Source: Psychromonas arctica DSM 14288
GTDB taxonomy: Bacteria; Pseudomonadota; Gammaproteobacteria; Enterobacterales; Psychromonadaceae
NCBI RefSeq assembly: GCF_000482725.1
Contig: NZ_KI519477.1
Coordinates: 28,787-92,786, forward strand
Reading direction: 5' to 3'
DNA: 64,000 nucleotides
The notes under the pieces were generated by a model. The model was not told the origin of the DNA. It did not search any database and saw nothing but the letters and a program-made list of their open reading frames with translations. Shown in pieces: positions 46,980 through 55,848 of the stretch (its first letter is position 1; the number at the start of each line of letters is the position of its first letter). The position numbers were made by a program, and so were the translations under genes.

Positions 46980-47346
46980 ACATTACTCACAATAAGATTC
47001 GATGGTTGAGGAAGGCGCTACTTTGATAGAGTTTACCTTCCTGAAAATAAAAAGTGAGGTAAAAAAAGCATCATAAGCTGATCCTTAGTCTAAAATTCAT
47101 GATCCTACGCACAGAATAAAATATTACTAATGACGCAATAATCAGCCCTAAAGCTCACCATGACAAACCTACTCTACATTTTTACAATGATAGTCATTGA
47201 AAAGTGCTTTTAAAGCGCCATTATTATCACACTAGCAACGATTTAACATAGATAATTAGCTGACTAAGATAGTGACAACGAGTAGACTTTAATAACAGCA
47301 TTCACACCGAGTTAAGTAAAACGACGAAAATAAACGCAGAAATCCA

Positions 47347-47375
47347 TTGACATATAATGGCTTGGCTACTAAATT
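47347..47375 (+). promoter_or_regulatory. Putative sigma-70-type promoter of the yjf cluster
   Basis: A perfect TTGACA (47347-47352) and TAAATT (47370-47375) are 17 bp apart, 43 bp before the first start codon. I see no sigma-54 promoter, although E. coli pspA uses one. Confidence 0.55.
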
Positions 47376-47385
47376 AATACTCACA

Positions 47386-47400
47386 TGACATTTAATGTCA
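47386..47400. promoter_or_regulatory. Perfect palindrome at the yjf transcription start (operator-like)
   Basis: TGACATT and AATGTCA flank a single T. It lies 10 bp after the putative -10, so a bound protein would block initiation. The regulator is unknown. Confidence 0.5.
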
Positions 47401-47418
47401 AAACGGTTAAGGAACACG

Positions 47419-47832
47419 ATGAATATTCATACTATTGCTACCCATTTAAATAAATTAGCAGACGATACCGAAACGGGCTTCAATTTTGACTGTACGCCAA
47501 TCAATGGTGAAATAGATGTACTACAAGTAGAGATTATTGACCGCGAAGAGATCCCTATTTTTGTTTCTATCAGTGATAACCAAATTTTATGTATTGCCTA
47601 TTTATGGGGTGAAGATGAAATTAAATCAGAACTTAGAGCAAATATGATGGAAGCAATGTTAGAAATGAACATTCCTATGCCGCTTTCTTCTTTTGCTAAA
47701 GTCGAAGACAAGTATGTTGTCTTTGGCGCGCTATCAATCAACTCAAGCTTAGAAGATATAGAGCTTGAATTGGTCACACTAAGCGATAACAGCCTTGAAG
47801 TGATCAGTGAAATGGATAGCTACTTAAATTAA
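47419..47832 (+). CDS. yjfI: YjfI-like DUF2170 protein
   Basis: The 137-aa protein is cytoplasmic and acidic with no signal peptide. Its sequence (ETGFNFDCTPINGEIDVLQ, IPIFVSISDNQILC, YLWGEDEIK) and its place directly before a PspA homologue fit DUF2170/YjfI. Function is unknown; the family travels with YjfJ. ATG 47419 has AAGGA 6 nt upstream; an ATG at 47395 lies inside the palindrome and is less likely. Distance to the next gene is 13 bp, so they form an operon. Confidence 0.82.
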   Translation: MNIHTIATHLNKLADDTETGFNFDCTPINGEIDVLQVEIIDREEIPIFVSISDNQILCIAYLWGEDEIKSELRANMMEAMLEMNIPMPLSSFAKVEDKYVVFGALSINSSLEDIELELVTLSDNSLEVISEMDSYLN

Positions 47833-47845
47833 TTCGGAGTTTAAA

Positions 47846-48529
47846 ATGAACATATTTAGAAAAATAATCACTGCTGTACGTGGTGGTGCAACTGAAGCTG
47901 GTGAAGCAATTGTAGATGCTAACTCGACTAGAATTTTTGCTCAAGAAATTCGTGATTCAGAAAAACATATCACTATTGCCAAACGTGATTTGACTACTGT
48001 GATGGCTAAACAAATGCAAACAGCTCGCGAATTAGCGCAATTACAAGCCAGCATCAAAGAGCATGAAGGTTACGCAATGCAAGCGCTAAACCAAGGCAAT
48101 GAACCGTTAGCGATTGAAGTCGCTGAAAAAATAGCGGAACTTGAAAGTAATGCAGCAGATCAACAACAAGCAAATGAAAGTTTCTTAAATAGTATTGATC
48201 GCTTAAAAGAATTGATTAAAAAGAGTGAGCGCAAATTAACTGAATATAAACGCCAGTTAACCATGGTAAAAACCACTGAGAGTGTACAAAAAGCGACGTC
48301 TGCAATTTCAGATAACTTTACTGCAAGCAACTCTAAATTATTAAATGCCAAAGATTCGCTAGAACGAATCAAACAAAAACAAGCAATGTTTGATGATAAG
48401 CTGCAGGCAGCAGAGCAATTAGCCTCTGAGAACACGGACCAATCATTAAAAAATAAACTGCAAGATGCTGGCATTGGCGCTCAACAAAATAGTGCGCAAT
48501 CAGTATTAGATCGATTAAAAAATAAATAA
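47846..48529 (+). CDS. yjfJ: YjfJ-like PspA/IM30 family protein
   Basis: The 227-aa protein is a PspA/IM30-family coiled-coil protein: an N-terminal amphipathic helix (MNIFRKIITAVRGG), then long helices (about 25-185) full of Glu, Lys and Gln, ending in a flexible tail. ESCRT-III-like PspA proteins bind stressed membranes and form rods. The length and DUF2170 neighbour point to YjfJ, not the classic PspA of the pspABC operon. No pspB, pspC or pspF is present. Confidence 0.88.
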   Translation: MNIFRKIITAVRGGATEAGEAIVDANSTRIFAQEIRDSEKHITIAKRDLTTVMAKQMQTARELAQLQASIKEHEGYAMQALNQGNEPLAIEVAEKIAELESNAADQQQANESFLNSIDRLKELIKKSERKLTEYKRQLTMVKTTESVQKATSAISDNFTASNSKLLNAKDSLERIKQKQAMFDDKLQAAEQLASENTDQSLKNKLQDAGIGAQQNSAQSVLDRLKNK

Positions 48530-48572
48530 ATTATATTTTGAAACATCACTAATACAGTTACTATAACAATAA

Positions 48573-48604
48573 AGCACGACTTGCTTAGGCAGTCGTGTTT
48601 TTTT
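48573..48604 (+). terminator. Intrinsic terminator between yjfJ and yjfK
   Basis: CACGACT (48575-48581) and AGTCGTG (48591-48597), with an inner TGC/GCA pair, are followed by seven T residues. It should lower expression of yjfK and the fourth gene relative to yjfIJ. Confidence 0.7.
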
Positions 48605-48649
48605 GCATCTACCTAACGCTTACCATCACATATTTGCTAAAGGATATTT

Positions 48650-49288
48650 ATGCGTTTTTTAAAATCGTTATTTAGTAAACAAGCAACGACACCAACACGA
48701 GCTTTGAATCAACCTGATCAGCTGTTAATGGGTGATATTTTTTGTTTCGGTGATAGTTTTGCATTACCTGAAGTAATGCGTAAACAACAGCTACAAGTTA
48801 ACGACGTCATTACCATTGAATTTAAACATCAGCATTATGTACAATTGATTGCGCAAGGTAGTGATCAAAAATTGGTTTATCTGAGTTTCCCTAAAAACCT
48901 TATGCAGTGCAGCCTATTATTGACACGTGCTGAAGTAGAAGCTTTATTTGATATGGATGCTTTTTCTGAAATTTTTGAAGCCCCTGGTCACGCCCGTTTA
49001 ACACCGACAGCCAAACAACACGCTTATGCAGATATGTTAGCCGCGGAATATATTCAACAAGACTTTTCAACATCTGGTTACATTCATCGAGCCGATTATC
49101 GGGACAGTAAACCACCACAATATACTGATCAGGAACATGGCCAAGAATTTGAATATTATTCACTAGAAGGTAATGAAGGTTTACGTAAGATAGAAATCTT
49201 TATTTTTGAGAATGGTGATACCGATGTATATTTATCAAGCTTGCGCCCTGCAAGTGATATTGCAGAATTATGGATCAAAGGAGAATAA
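48650..49288 (+). CDS. yjfK: YjfK-like DUF2491 protein
   Basis: The 212-aa soluble protein has an N-terminal segment MRFLKSLFSKQATTP and a beta-rich body (DIFCFGDSFALPE, NDVITIEFKHQHYVQLI, EGNEGLRKIEIFIFENGD). This matches DUF2491/YjfK, which occurs with DUF2170 and YjfJ in enterics and marine gammaproteobacteria. Function is unknown. It starts with an AAAGGA site and ends 2 bp before the next gene, whose ribosome binding site lies inside its last codons, so the two are translationally linked. Confidence 0.82.
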   Translation: MRFLKSLFSKQATTPTRALNQPDQLLMGDIFCFGDSFALPEVMRKQQLQVNDVITIEFKHQHYVQLIAQGSDQKLVYLSFPKNLMQCSLLLTRAEVEALFDMDAFSEIFEAPGHARLTPTAKQHAYADMLAAEYIQQDFSTSGYIHRADYRDSKPPQYTDQEHGQEFEYYSLEGNEGLRKIEIFIFENGDTDVYLSSLRPASDIAELWIKGE

Positions 49289-49290
49289 AC

Positions 49291-49632
49291 ATGCCAAATG
49301 GTGAATTACCTAAAAAATGGCAGCAATCAGCAAAAGTTGTCAAAGCAGTACAAATAGCTTTCGATATGGATAGCAAGCTGCAATATAGCATTCGCCGTAG
49401 CGCATTAGATGAAGGGATCAGCCCTTCAGAAAAGATCAGAGACTTATTAGAATTAACCACACACAAAAAGCCTAAACGCCCACGTTTAACAGTTAGCTTA
49501 AGTACAGAAGATTATATGCAACTGGGGCAACGCTATAATATTTCAGCCGAAAACCAATTAGATATTAAAAAATGTGTGATCGAAGAGTTAACTAAATTTG
49601 CTTCTAACAGTGAATATTTTAAAGAAAAATAA
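49291..49632 (+). CDS. Unknown 113-aa protein of the yjf cluster
   Basis: I do not recognise the family. The protein is soluble and has two similar halves: VQIAFDMDSKLQYSIRRSA with DEGISPSEKIRDLL, and PRLTVSLSTEDYMQLGQRY with an EELTKFA tail. Each shows a strand followed by helices, as in ribbon-helix-helix DNA-binding proteins, so it may be a regulator. That is inference. ATG 49291 has a strong AAAGGAGA site; ATG 49270 upstream overlaps yjfK. It could bind the palindrome at 47386-47400. Confidence 0.6.
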   Translation: MPNGELPKKWQQSAKVVKAVQIAFDMDSKLQYSIRRSALDEGISPSEKIRDLLELTTHKKPKRPRLTVSLSTEDYMQLGQRYNISAENQLDIKKCVIEELTKFASNSEYFKEK

Positions 49633-49642
49633 ATACAATACT

Positions 49643-49682
49643 CTTTACCAATCAAAAGGCTTTAGCTCCTTGAATGGTAAAG
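49643..49682. repeat. Hairpin after the yjf cluster
   Basis: CTTTACCA (49643-49650) and TGGTAAAG (49675-49682) pair perfectly, with AAGG/CCTT pairing inside. No T tract follows, so terminator function is uncertain. Confidence 0.4.
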
Positions 49683-49803
49683 GGTACATGACTACAGAGC
49701 AACTGCACTTGTTAGCAATACAACTGGTTATAGGTTTATAACCAGTAACTTTGTGCAACAAACATCTCAGCCTAAAAATAGTCCTATATAGTGTTTAGTA
49801 ATA

Positions 49804-50949
49804 TTAAACTTTGGTTAAAAGCACCGTATAACCATAGATTTCTTCAGTCATATCAGTCACTTCTTTCAATACAACCACAGAACCTTCTACTGTTTCTTTC
49901 ACTTGCACCAAGCTATTATTGATTTCTTCAGCAACTGTTGCCTGATCCTTAGCAGCAGAAGCTATTTGATAATTTAGCTCAGAAATATGATTTACTTTAC
50001 CAACGATGTCAGAAAGTTTAATACCCGCTTTAGTCACTTCTTTCACCCCAATTTCAGCTTCTTTAACGCTACTATCCATTAAACCAACAGCTTGTTGTGC
50101 ACTCTTTTGTAACTGTTCGATCATTGCTTGAATTTCAACCGTCGCATCTTGTGTTCGTTTGGCAAGGCTTCGAACTTCATCAGCAACCACCGCAAAACCA
50201 CGTCCATATTCACCGGCGCGTGCAGCTTCAATTGCTGCATTTAAGGCTAATAAGTTGGTTTGGTCAGATATACTGCGGATAGTGTCAACCACACTTCCAA
50301 TACTCTCAACTTTACTTTCTACGTTATTAACGGCAATTGCTGAATCATCGATATTTTTAGACAATGAATTAATGGAAGTGATCGTAGCATCAACAGCACT
50401 GCGACCTTCTTCAGCGACATTTGTAGCTTCCAAGGTAGAAGTTGAGGCACTTTCTGCATTACCCTCTACTTCTTTTACGGCAGTAGTCATTTGATTCATT
50501 GCCGTCGCTAGTAACTCTATTTGCTCAAACTCTTCAGCCACGGATTCATTGATAACTTCCATGCATGCACCAAATTGTTCAGTCACTTCATGCAATTGAG
50601 TCAAGGTACCAGCTGCGCTTTCACTATACTTTGTAGCCTCTTCAATCTGGCTATTTGCAACGAAATAAAGCTGAGAGAAAGCCCCTTCTAATTGTTCTGG
50701 TTTTGAGGTACTAGGGTCTTGAAGATATTGTTGCAAAACTGCGAGTTGCTTATGGTTACAGTAATGTTGCCATACCACGACTAAAACTAATAAAAAGACA
50801 ACAATAAAGGTAGCCACTAAATTAACCACAAAAAACTGATTAATAACTAATATAAACAATGCTCCGAGGAAAAATAGAATAATACCTTTGGTCAAAGAAG
50901 ACGTATTAACTAATTTTTTTTCTAAGCTATTTAACTGTACTTGTGCCAT
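49804..50949 (-). CDS. Methyl-accepting chemotaxis protein without periplasmic sensor
   Basis: The 381-aa chemoreceptor has two adjacent membrane segments (21-40 and 42-60) with almost no loop, so it has no periplasmic ligand domain and no HAMP domain. The rest is the long signalling coiled coil. The hairpin tip that contacts CheA and CheW is [20 protein letters not shown] (about 227-246), followed by [16 protein letters not shown]. It may sense membrane state or cytoplasmic signals (inference). No che genes are near. Confidence 0.92.
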   Translation of the reverse strand: MAQVQLNSLEKKLVNTSSLTKGIILFFLGALFILVINQFFVVNLVATFIVVFLLVLVVVWQHYCNHKQLAVLQQYLQDPSTSKPEQLEGAFSQLYFVANSQIEEATKYSESAAGTLTQLHEVTEQFGACMEVINESVAEEFEQIELLATAMNQMTTAVKEVEGNAESASTSTLEATNVAEEGRSAVDATITSINSLSKNIDDSAIAVNNVESKVESIGSVVDTIRSISDQTNLLALNAAIEAARAGEYGRGFAVVADEVRSLAKRTQDATVEIQAMIEQLQKSAQQAVGLMDSSVKEAEIGVKEVTKAGIKLSDIVGKVNHISELNYQIASAAKDQATVAEEINNSLVQVKETVEGSVVVLKEVTDMTEEIYGYTVLLTKV

Positions 50950-51265
50950 ATATTAACTCGATTTAATAAAAGAAAAAGGAAGAGGGATAGTAATCTATCA
51001 ATTGTAATCGAAAAATATTAGTTGAAATATTTTCAAAATCTACTCAATTATAGTTAAAAAAGCACATTTATTATTATTTATCTAACCTTGGCTTCTTATT
51101 GTGCATCATTGAAATATAAACAGAAAAAATTGTATTTATTTCATACAAAAAAGACATGGGTTTTGGAAGCACTGATTGAAGCAATAACTATTTATAGCTT
51201 CAATCAGTTAACCTAAAAAATAAAGGAAGTAATAATGGGGTCGTTCAAGTTACCTTGAACTTGGG
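50950..51265. other. Intergenic region, 316 bp, with a 12-bp inverted repeat
   Basis: The gap lies between the end of ygiF and the start of the chemoreceptor gene (both minus strand) and is strongly AT-rich. ACTGATTGAAGC (51171-51182) and GCTTCAATCAGT (51197-51208) form a perfect 12-bp stem with a 14-nt loop about 55 bp after the ygiF stop. No T run follows directly on the minus strand. Confidence 0.5.
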
Positions 51266-52777
51266 TTAATTATCAGGGTCAATCCAATACATTTCATTTA
51301 ATAGTGCACGTTGTTTAGATTGTTCAATCGCACTTAATAAAGAATATTGCTTACGCTTAACCCACTTGAGATATTCATTTTTCGTTTCGCTACTTTCTTC
51401 ATCAAGAGCTACTTCATATATAGTATCAAGCATCGATAACTCATGAATTCCCTGATAAATATCTAACCATGGATAACAATACTCAGCAATTCGTTCCGTG
51501 CTAAATAAATTACCAAAGCTAAACCCTGTCATTAAGTTTGCCGCTAGCAACCCTTGGTGTGCGAGTAGTTTGTCAATACTTAGTAAGGGTTCAGAAGATA
51601 ATGCTATTTTTAATTTAGACCATCCCTCGGTTAATGCAGTATCAGAAAAAGAGAGTAATGATACTGGCTGCTCGTCAGTTTGTGGTGTTTTTTCAAGCTG
51701 AATTAACCATTCCGTTAACCCTAAAACAAAGTGGCAATAGCGAGAACTGTGCAACATATTAAAAATATCTTCTTCGCTTGGAAGCGCCTGATCAGCTAAA
51801 CGTAGTTTTTTCTGTAATTGCTTTAATCTCGGTAATTTTCGAATATAGTAAGCTTTATTCTCTAATAAATTTCTAAAAACTAAACGTTCATCTACCCATG
51901 AAAAGCTTCTAGCAAGCCATTGTAGGTCTTCAATCCAAGCACAACCGACAAAAGAGACGCCAGCTTCCTTAAAAAGATGAATATTTTGATGTAAAAACAT
52001 AATACTTTTTTGCAACTCCACTAAGGCGCTAAAATCACCTCCTTCAAGGTAGCAATTTTCATGATACTGCAAATGTTTTAAACCATGTTGAAAATTTACT
52101 GACATCGCTTCTTGTAAATTCATATCATGATTTAAAGTAGAAAAGTCGATTGGTTTAACGACAAAATCAGCTCCTTCTGTGAGCATATATCCACGCTGAG
52201 CTTTACTTACATTACCTAAACGTACTTGCGGTAATGAGGCAATATCTTGTGCTAAAACAAATAATTTAGATTCATCACCTTTCACTAATTCTAATTCAAT
52301 TTCACAAATATCAGCTTCGCCTTGCGTAGCAATAATTTTCCCACAATCATAAGCGACTTCAATTAATGTCCCATCAGGCATTTCCAACAACCAATGTAAA
52401 CGATTGAAATCAGTACTAAATAAAGGAGATAACTGTGATTGTAATTGATTTATATTACAATCTTCTGGCCAAATTTTACTGTTAAATCGGGACAGTTCTG
52501 GTTGCAACCCTTCTATCGGTTCATTGTATTCAGGTCGTTGATGCAAGCCCCCTATCACTCGACCAGAGGTTTTAATCGTTTGCGTACATTGGTCATCAAT
52601 TCGACGTACTCTTAATCCCATATCCATGGTTCTTAGCGCACGCAGAGGAGTCTCAAAATAAACGTTATATAGCATTTGGTTTTTATGAGAAATAACTTTG
52701 TATTGGCTTATTTTAGCCAATAGTTCATCGGCAAAATGCGCATTAAAAAAGAACTTAATTTCTATCTCTGTTTCCAT
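51266..52777 (-). CDS. ygiF: YgiF: CYTH-CHAD inorganic triphosphatase
   Basis: YgiF hydrolyses inorganic tripolyphosphate. The N-terminal CYTH domain (1-200) has the EIEIK motif (4-8), basic residues in MGLRVRRI and TIKTSGR, and acidic strands with CEIELELVKGD. The C-terminal 300 residues are a helical CHAD domain with basic helices (YYIRKLPRLKQLQKKLR). The length of 503 aa is slightly above that of E. coli (433). In E. coli it lies between ygiM and glnE, and here those genes are also neighbours, with insertions between. Confidence 0.88.
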   Translation of the reverse strand: METEIEIKFFFNAHFADELLAKISQYKVISHKNQMLYNVYFETPLRALRTMDMGLRVRRIDDQCTQTIKTSGRVIGGLHQRPEYNEPIEGLQPELSRFNSKIWPEDCNINQLQSQLSPLFSTDFNRLHWLLEMPDGTLIEVAYDCGKIIATQGEADICEIELELVKGDESKLFVLAQDIASLPQVRLGNVSKAQRGYMLTEGADFVVKPIDFSTLNHDMNLQEAMSVNFQHGLKHLQYHENCYLEGGDFSALVELQKSIMFLHQNIHLFKEAGVSFVGCAWIEDLQWLARSFSWVDERLVFRNLLENKAYYIRKLPRLKQLQKKLRLADQALPSEEDIFNMLHSSRYCHFVLGLTEWLIQLEKTPQTDEQPVSLLSFSDTALTEGWSKLKIALSSEPLLSIDKLLAHQGLLAANLMTGFSFGNLFSTERIAEYCYPWLDIYQGIHELSMLDTIYEVALDEESSETKNEYLKWVKRKQYSLLSAIEQSKQRALLNEMYWIDPDN

Positions 52778-52956
52778 AATTTATACCTAAAATAGCCCTT
52801 CATTTAATAACCAAGATCATTTTTAATCGTAAAATTTCCTCAATTATACTAAATTGATGTTCTATTGTGTGCAAAAGAAAGTTAACATGCGCCGCATATT
52901 AGATGTTCTATTTGATCATTATGTGGTTACCAAACCATCAAAAATTAAGGTGAATC

Positions 52957-53637
52957 ATGCCAGTTAATTCGATATTTGGAGTGTTTGCAAAATCTCCAAT
53001 CAAACCGATCCAATTACACATGGACAAAGTTGCGACTTGTAGCGAATTGCTACTTCCATTTTTTGAAGCATGTTCAAAAAATGATTGGGTAGAAGCAGAA
53101 GTTGTGAGAAAGCAAATATCTCAATATGAGAAACAAGCCGATGAGCTAAAACGTGAATTACGCTTAACGCTGCCAAAAGGTTTGTTTATGCCTATTGACC
53201 GCGCTGATTTATTAGAGCTAGTTAATCGCCAAGATAAAATTGCTAATACAGCAAAAGACATTGCTGGGCGTACTTTTGGGCGTCAATTACAAATCCCTAA
53301 TGAAATCTTCGTTGATTTTATGGCTTATGTACAACGCAGCCTAGATGCTATACAGCAAGCAAAAAATGCAATTAATGAGCTAGATGAATTGCTTGAAACG
53401 GGCTTTAAAGGTCGTGAAGTAGATATCGTTACTAAAATGATAGAAGTACTTGAAACGATTGAAGATGATACAGACTCATTGCAAATCAAACTTCGTCGTA
53501 ACTTATTAGCCATTGAAGATAATTACAAACCTGTAGATGTCATGTTTTTGTATAAGATTCTCGAATGGGTAGGTAGTCTAGCCGATCACTCAGAATTAAT
53601 CGGCACCCAGTTAGAACTTATTCTAGCTAGATCGTAG
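52957..53637 (+). CDS. DUF47/PhoU-like phosphate transport regulator (Pit accessory protein)
   Basis: The 226-aa all-helical protein belongs to the DUF47 (TIGR00153) family, distant relatives of PhoU: FGVFAKSPIKPIQLHMDKV at the start, PKGLFMPIDRADLLELVNRQDKIAN, and a C-terminal VMFLYKILEWVGSLADHSE. Such proteins sit beside Pit permeases and are thought to regulate them. Here it is 15 bp upstream of pit, in one operon. Confidence 0.9.
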   Translation: MPVNSIFGVFAKSPIKPIQLHMDKVATCSELLLPFFEACSKNDWVEAEVVRKQISQYEKQADELKRELRLTLPKGLFMPIDRADLLELVNRQDKIANTAKDIAGRTFGRQLQIPNEIFVDFMAYVQRSLDAIQQAKNAINELDELLETGFKGREVDIVTKMIEVLETIEDDTDSLQIKLRRNLLAIEDNYKPVDVMFLYKILEWVGSLADHSELIGTQLELILARS

Positions 53638-53652
53638 CTCTAAGGACTTTTT

Positions 53653-54918
53653 ATGGAAATTTTAAACACATACGGCAGCATGTTAGTTATATTTGCTGGT
53701 GCAGTAGGCTTTTTAATGGCTTGGGGCATCGGTGCAAATGATGTTGCTAATGCAATGGGAACCTCTGTTGGTTCAAAAGCACTAACCATTAAACAAGCAA
53801 TTATCATTGCAATGATTTTTGAATTTGCTGGTGCTTACTTAGCAGGTGGAGAAGTAACCTCTACGATCCGTAAAGGGATTATTGATGTCGCTTACTTTAT
53901 TGACCAACCCGAGTTGCTCGTATTTGGTATGACTGCAGCACTATTAGCCGCAGGCTTATGGCTAATTATAGCCTCTTACTTCGGCTGGCCAGTATCAACA
54001 ACGCATTCTATCGTTGGTGCTATCGTTGGTTTCTCTGCTGTTGGTGTCGGTGTTGATAGTGTCACTTGGAGTAAAGTAGTCGGTATTATCGGTAGTTGGA
54101 TAATCACACCGCTAATTTCAGGGATTATTGCTTATTTCATTTTTATGAGTTCGCAAAAGCTAATCTTTAATACCAAAGATCCTATTGCTAATGCAAAACG
54201 CTTTGTACCTTTTTATATGTTTTTAGCTGGTTTTATCTTGTCATTAGTGACGATAACTAAGGGCCTTAAACATGTGGGCTTACATGTTAGTACCATGGAA
54301 GCCATCGCTTCTGCGGTGATCATTGGTTTGCTTGTGGCAATAACAGGTAAATTCTTTATTAATCGCGTTAAAATTGATCCACAAGCTGACAAACATATGC
54401 ACTTTGCGAATGTTGAAAAAATATTTGCTGTATTAATGATTGTAACGGCATGTGCAATGGCATTTGCACATGGCTCAAATGATGTTGCAAATGCTATTGG
54501 ACCACTTGCAGCGGTTGTCAGTATCGTTGAGCATAATGGTCAAATTGCAGCAAAAGCAGAGCTTGCATGGTGGATTTTACCACTAGGTGGTATTGGTATT
54601 GTATTAGGCCTTGCTATCTTTGGTAAACGTGTGATGGCGACCATAGGTAATGGTATTACACATTTAACACCTAGCCGAGGTTTTGCCGCAGAATTAGCCG
54701 CTGCCTCAACGGTTGTAATTGCATCGGGTACCGGTTTACCTATTTCTACTACGCAAACTTTAGTTGGTGCTGTATTGGGTGTAGGCATGGCACGTGGTAT
54801 CGCTGCATTAAACTTAGGTGTTGTGCGTAATATTGTTATCTCTTGGATAGTGACATTGCCTATCGGCGCCGGTTTATCAATTGTATTTTTCTACATCTTA
54901 AAGAGTGTTTTTTCTTAA
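53653..54918 (+). CDS. pitA: Pit-type low-affinity inorganic phosphate permease
   Basis: The 421-aa protein takes up phosphate, usually as a neutral metal-phosphate complex with proton symport. It has ten or so membrane segments and the two inverted PHO4 repeats, with signatures GANDVANAMGTSVGS (27-41) and HGSNDVANAIGP (near 275). STTHSIVGAIVG and STTQTLVGAVLG are the repeat partners. It follows its DUF47 partner. The pair interrupts the ygiF-ygiM synteny seen in E. coli. Confidence 0.94.
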   Translation: MEILNTYGSMLVIFAGAVGFLMAWGIGANDVANAMGTSVGSKALTIKQAIIIAMIFEFAGAYLAGGEVTSTIRKGIIDVAYFIDQPELLVFGMTAALLAAGLWLIIASYFGWPVSTTHSIVGAIVGFSAVGVGVDSVTWSKVVGIIGSWIITPLISGIIAYFIFMSSQKLIFNTKDPIANAKRFVPFYMFLAGFILSLVTITKGLKHVGLHVSTMEAIASAVIIGLLVAITGKFFINRVKIDPQADKHMHFANVEKIFAVLMIVTACAMAFAHGSNDVANAIGPLAAVVSIVEHNGQIAAKAELAWWILPLGGIGIVLGLAIFGKRVMATIGNGITHLTPSRGFAAELAAASTVVIASGTGLPISTTQTLVGAVLGVGMARGIAALNLGVVRNIVISWIVTLPIGAGLSIVFFYILKSVFS

Positions 54919-54947
54919 TAAACGCTCATTAAGTCATGTATTGATCG

Positions 54948-54975
54948 AAAAAAGAGAGCTTAGGTTCTCTTTTTA
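54948..54975 (+). terminator. Intrinsic terminator after pitA
   Basis: AAAAAGAGA (54949-54957) and TCTCTTTTT (54966-54974) form a short stem with a T tract about 30 bp after the pitA stop. Confidence 0.6.
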
Positions 54976-55040
54976 CTTTTACTGAGCTTTAATAACTTTT
55001 AGAATGACCACTCAATTTATTTGCTAAAAAGGTATTTCTT

Positions 55041-55640
55041 TTGAAATCAATTAAGTTTTTCTTATGTTTGCTGTTCTCTTCAAGCAGTTTTGCAGCCACA
55101 CAATATGTCAGTGATAATCTTTCAATTTATATGCATTCAGGTCCTAGTCTTGAGTACCGCATTATCGGTACGATCGAAGTCGGCACAGCTGTCAGTACTT
55201 TAAAATACAATAGCAAAACAAAATTCATGCAAGTCAAATCTCCGACTGGCAAAGTCGGTTGGGTAAAATCAGGTGAGATTCAAGAGCAACCACCAGCAAA
55301 ATCCTTATTACCTGAGCTACAAAAGAAATATCAAGAAAGCCAAGACAAGTTAAAAACCATTAACGATGATAATAAACAAGCATTAACAGAAAGTGAGCAA
55401 GCTATTATCGATAAAGATAGTTTAATCGCTCAGCTTGATAGTGAAAAAAGAGCATTACGCGATACCATTGCTGATTTAGAAGAACGTAATATGGAGTTAG
55501 ATTTATTACAATCGACTAAAGATGAACGCATTAAGATGGAATGGTTAATGTACGGCGGTAGTGTTTTATTCTTTGGTTTATTAATTGGCTTAATTATTCC
55601 CTTTTTACCACGCCGTAAAAAACGCACTGATAACTGGTAA
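55041..55640 (+). CDS. ygiM: YgiM-type SH3-domain signal-transduction-like membrane protein
   Basis: The 199-aa protein has a signal peptide (1-18), a bacterial SH3 domain (about 22-80, with SDNLSIYMHSGPSLEYRIIG and VGWVKSGEI), a coiled coil (about 90-165) and a C-terminal membrane anchor (about 167-187) followed by the basic tail PRRKKR. This is the TIGR04211/YgiM layout. The SH3 domain faces the periplasm and may bind cell wall; the role is unknown. In E. coli it lies next to cca; here gspBA lies between. Confidence 0.88.
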   Translation: MKSIKFFLCLLFSSSSFAATQYVSDNLSIYMHSGPSLEYRIIGTIEVGTAVSTLKYNSKTKFMQVKSPTGKVGWVKSGEIQEQPPAKSLLPELQKKYQESQDKLKTINDDNKQALTESEQAIIDKDSLIAQLDSEKRALRDTIADLEERNMELDLLQSTKDERIKMEWLMYGGSVLFFGLLIGLIIPFLPRRKKRTDNW

Positions 55641-55848
55641 TTGGCAATCGATAGCTAGTAATAATCGCGCTTACTCTTAAAGGTTCAAAGAGTAAGCGTG
55701 TTGCGCCTAACAAGCCATATAATAAAAGCTAACGACTGTAAAAAGTTAGTATTTAAACGTTACTACAATGCTTCTCAAACTCTTTTTGATTTTTTATACC
55801 TACTTTATTTATTAGGTGACCAATACTGCGCACGACAAAGAAATCAAC

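Larger units (their letters stand above)
46980..47418. other. Intergenic region, 439 bp, with the yjf promoter region
   Basis: The gap separates divergent glnE and the yjf cluster. The first 360 bp show no gene or RNA that I can support; the last 75 bp hold a promoter-like pair and a palindrome, listed separately. Confidence 0.4.

Noticed and set aside
47340..47419. Sigma-54 promoter like that of E. coli pspA
   Set aside because: No TGGCAC-N5-TTGC-type match is visible; a sigma-70-type pair with 17-bp spacing fits better.
53325..54788. Minus-strand open frames inside the DUF47 and pit genes
   Set aside because: They are antisense by-products of codon bias in the real genes and encode Ser/Pro/Thr-rich nonsense.
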